A stretch of DNA of 18,091 bases from Rhynchonema sp. JSB1_4 (lineage: Eukaryota > Nematoda > Chromadorea > Monhysterida > Xyalidae): positions 1 to 18,091 of the forward strand of contig JASAMV010000012.1 of NCBI GenBank assembly GCA_030248065.1, written 5' to 3'. This document shows, one piece after another, positions 7,502-18,091 of the stretch. Position numbers and translations under genes: made by a program. The notes below the pieces were generated by a model that saw only the letters and a list, made by a program, of their open reading frames with translations, was not told where the DNA came from and searched no databases. The first letter of the stretch is position 1; each line of letters begins with the position of its first letter.

Positions 7502-8134
7502 TGACGGTCCGAGCCCACATTCAATGCAGTGAAGCTATTTGTGTGGTCTCACCTCGGTGTCGTAATTTGGTCACCGTTGGTGGTAGCAGGAACTGGTTAT
7601 TTATTTGCTGCGAAGAATGTGGACTGTCGTGATTGCCAAAAAACTGAACACACCAGAAAATAATTTTTGCACACACACAATATGTCTGAACCTGAACGAT
7701 CGTTTATCCCTGTTATCACTGTTGGTTTGTCTTGTTCTGTGATCTTCAGAACAAACGTTGTTTGTTACGGAGCCCAAAATTGATGTTCGTGGGTTTCTGA
7801 TAAATCTCATCTTGTTGGTAACGCACTTCTCTGAACCAAAAAATATTTCATAGGCGTAAGTGAATGCAATTATTATTTCGTTTTTGCCCGTTTTTGTTAT
7901 TATTAGTGTTGCAATTACTTATGGTTATGGTTTATTATATTGTTTATGGCATGTGCAGATCTTGAAAATGTAAAATTTATTCTTGTTTATCAGTGATACA
8001 AACCATTCCCACCATCCTGTTTTTGTTTTGAGCCACAATACAAGGTGCATTATACTGTTTACTCACACTGAATAAATATAATCTTATTTCGGTACGTAAA
8101 TTCCGAAAAAACTCAATTAACATAGCATCAGTTT

Positions 8135-8172
8135 TGCAGAAAAGCCAATTAGATAGCACACCTGGTTTCAGA
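8135..8172 (+). repeat. Dispersed direct repeat, copy 1 (partner 8790-8829)
   Basis: The 38-bp segment ending in CACACCTGGTTTCAGA recurs at 8790-8829 in the same orientation with a few substitutions and a 2-bp difference. It is perhaps part of a dispersed repeat; the ends are undefined. Confidence 0.5.
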
Positions 8173-8373
8173 GAAAAAAAATAAACAATAAATGATTCCC
8201 GTCCATTCATAAATACGAGTAGGTGTTGATATGCAAGCGATGTTGTTTGTTGTGGGCAGACGCGTGGACGCGCGGCCCAAATTGGTCATCGCCCTTTGCA
8301 CAAACCCATGAAGTTTTAGCTTTTGGATGGTTTCCCTTTTATCTAGTTTGGTCTATTTGTCTATTCTAAATTT

Positions 8374-8418
8374 TGCAAGTGATGTTTAGATAATTCTGTC
8401 TATGCAAGTGATGTTTAG
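8374..8418 (+). repeat. Two tandem copies of TGCAAGTGATGTTTAG
   Basis: The exact 16-mer occurs at 8374-8389 and 8403-8418 (period 29 bp). It lies in intergenic sequence with no gene attached. Confidence 0.7.
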
Positions 8419-8789
8419 CAAATTCCATTGGAAAGACCAATCGACGTTGCTGCTTCGGTTTTATGATACAACCAGTCAGCACCAATGTACTGGAACACAC
8501 TCGTGGGTACAAATCAAGGAGGTGATTGGTAGTTTAGGATGGGGCGGCGCACTACTGCATCCGTACGTCCCTACAGCGACCACCATGGACTGTTCAATTC
8601 TCTTGTTTTGCAGATGCAGCCGCAGTTGTTGCATTTGTGCGGCTTATTGTCGGCATATGTTGCGAACGGAAATGGCTGTTCGTGTCATCCGTGAATATAT
8701 TTTATGTATTTCTAAGCTTATTTTCTTTTTTCGGTGCGGATATGAAAAAAATTCTTTATTCACATATGTATGTATACATAGACGAGTCT

Positions 8790-8829
8790 CGCAGTAAAAC
8801 CAATGAGATAGGGCACACCTGGTTTCAGA
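8790..8829 (+). repeat. Dispersed direct repeat, copy 2 (partner 8135-8172)
   Basis: This is the second copy, sharing the CCAAT(g/t)AGATAG word and ending in CACACCTGGTTTCAGA. The AT-rich sequence after it is also loosely similar to that after copy 1. Confidence 0.5.
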
Positions 8830-9424
8830 TAAGCAATAATTAAATTAAAAAACCATCTGTGCACTGTACTGTGCAGCGTAAAGCATAGCAACAGTGACAA
8901 CACTAAACGGATGCAAAAATTAAATTTAATGAACAGACAAAAAGTACCTAGAATGTAACTGCTGCAATAATACTGTTTGGCATATGGCAATTTCAAGTTG
9001 TATCACAGTCTTGTAACCTGGGTTTCGGTACGTTGCGGGTCGGCCCGGGCACTAAAAAGCGCTGGACCGATAGCCGCCATTAAGGCTGAGCTCTGCAAGA
9101 CGGGCTGGGTTTTTGGGATCGTATAGTATAAATGCCTAAATAAGTGATTTCATCAGTTCTAAGAATGATGGGATCGCTATATGTCCGATCACATGTGAAA
9201 ACCAGGCAGCACATAACTGCAGTGCACACGAAGTGCAAATACGGCTCCGAATCTTGCAGATACAGCATAAACAGCCACGCGACACAAGCCAAGGCTTGGA
9301 TTCAGGCAATGACCAGGTTTGTACTCACTCAGCGACGAACAGCACTGTGCTTTTCGACTGCCCATTTCTTTCGACAACTGTTTTTCACACCGCAAGTGGT
9401 CTACAGCACCATCGGCCCACTACA

Positions 9425-18091
<8,667 letters not shown>

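Larger units (their letters stand above)
7502..9424. other. Intergenic stretch between convergent genes; no supported gene
   Basis: The clathrin light chain gene (+) and the flippase gene (-) converge here. I see only short unsupported frames. Two short direct repeats are present (8374/8403 and 8135/8790). ATTAAA on the minus strand at 8925-8930 is a weak candidate polyadenylation signal for the flippase. Confidence 0.4.

Noticed and set aside
8402..8797. A 131-residue plus-strand frame, with a possible acceptor before 8614
   Set aside because: No recognised domain, no upstream exon that joins in phase, and no conserved motif. The hydrophobic stretch alone is not enough.

Overview
The window looks like part of the nuclear genome of an invertebrate animal. 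Genes are split by many GT-AG introns, mostly 55-310 bp, and the two recognisable proteins (a clathrin light chain and a P4-ATPase lipid flippase) are eukaryotic and metazoan-like. I cannot fix the phylum from sequence alone. All gene models here are hand-spliced: exons were joined by reading phase, splice signals and remembered family motifs, without transcript data.

Layout, left to right. At 25-449 there is a probable hAT-type non-autonomous transposon. At 564-1600 (+) lies a three-exon gene for a small secreted acidic Ala/Glu/Ser/Pro-rich protein of unknown function, with a polyadenylation signal at 2040. The stretch 2046-6464 has no gene I can support. It holds a 212-bp fold-back at 2679-2890 and then, from about 3348 to 6277, a dense nest of miniature transposons: TA-flanked elements with CCGTA ends, and hAT-like elements inserted in them and in each other. 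The clathrin light chain gene (4 exons, +) follows at 6465-7445. The stretch 7502-9424 is intergenic. From 9425 to the right edge, on the minus strand, lie the last 19 exons of an ATP8B-like P4-ATPase, from the DKTGT phosphorylation site to the stop codon; its first part lies beyond the window. Its introns carry a 720-bp hAT element, a 777-bp Harbinger-like element with a 299-bp TA-flanked element nested inside, two tRNA-like sequences and a short inverted repeat.

The main unusual content is the group of hAT-like miniature elements. Four have defined ends and a matching 8-bp target duplication (25-449, 3827-4246, 5407-5874, 9641-10360; the first has one mismatch). A fifth (3701-4564) has perfect 12-bp ends and an ambiguous duplication, and a sixth (5938-6277) is only suspected. 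Four of them (3701, 3827, 5407, 9641) share a core with a short GC hairpin followed by a T-rich tract. Three (3701, 3827, 5407) carry short same-orientation direct repeats on both sides of that core, and the repeat sequence differs from element to element. One of these arrays (a 17-mer at about 30-bp spacing) superficially resembles a CRISPR array but is transposon interior.

The genes show no functional linkage beyond both recognised proteins acting in membrane trafficking: the light chain in vesicle coats, the flippase in bilayer asymmetry. There is no sign of an operon.
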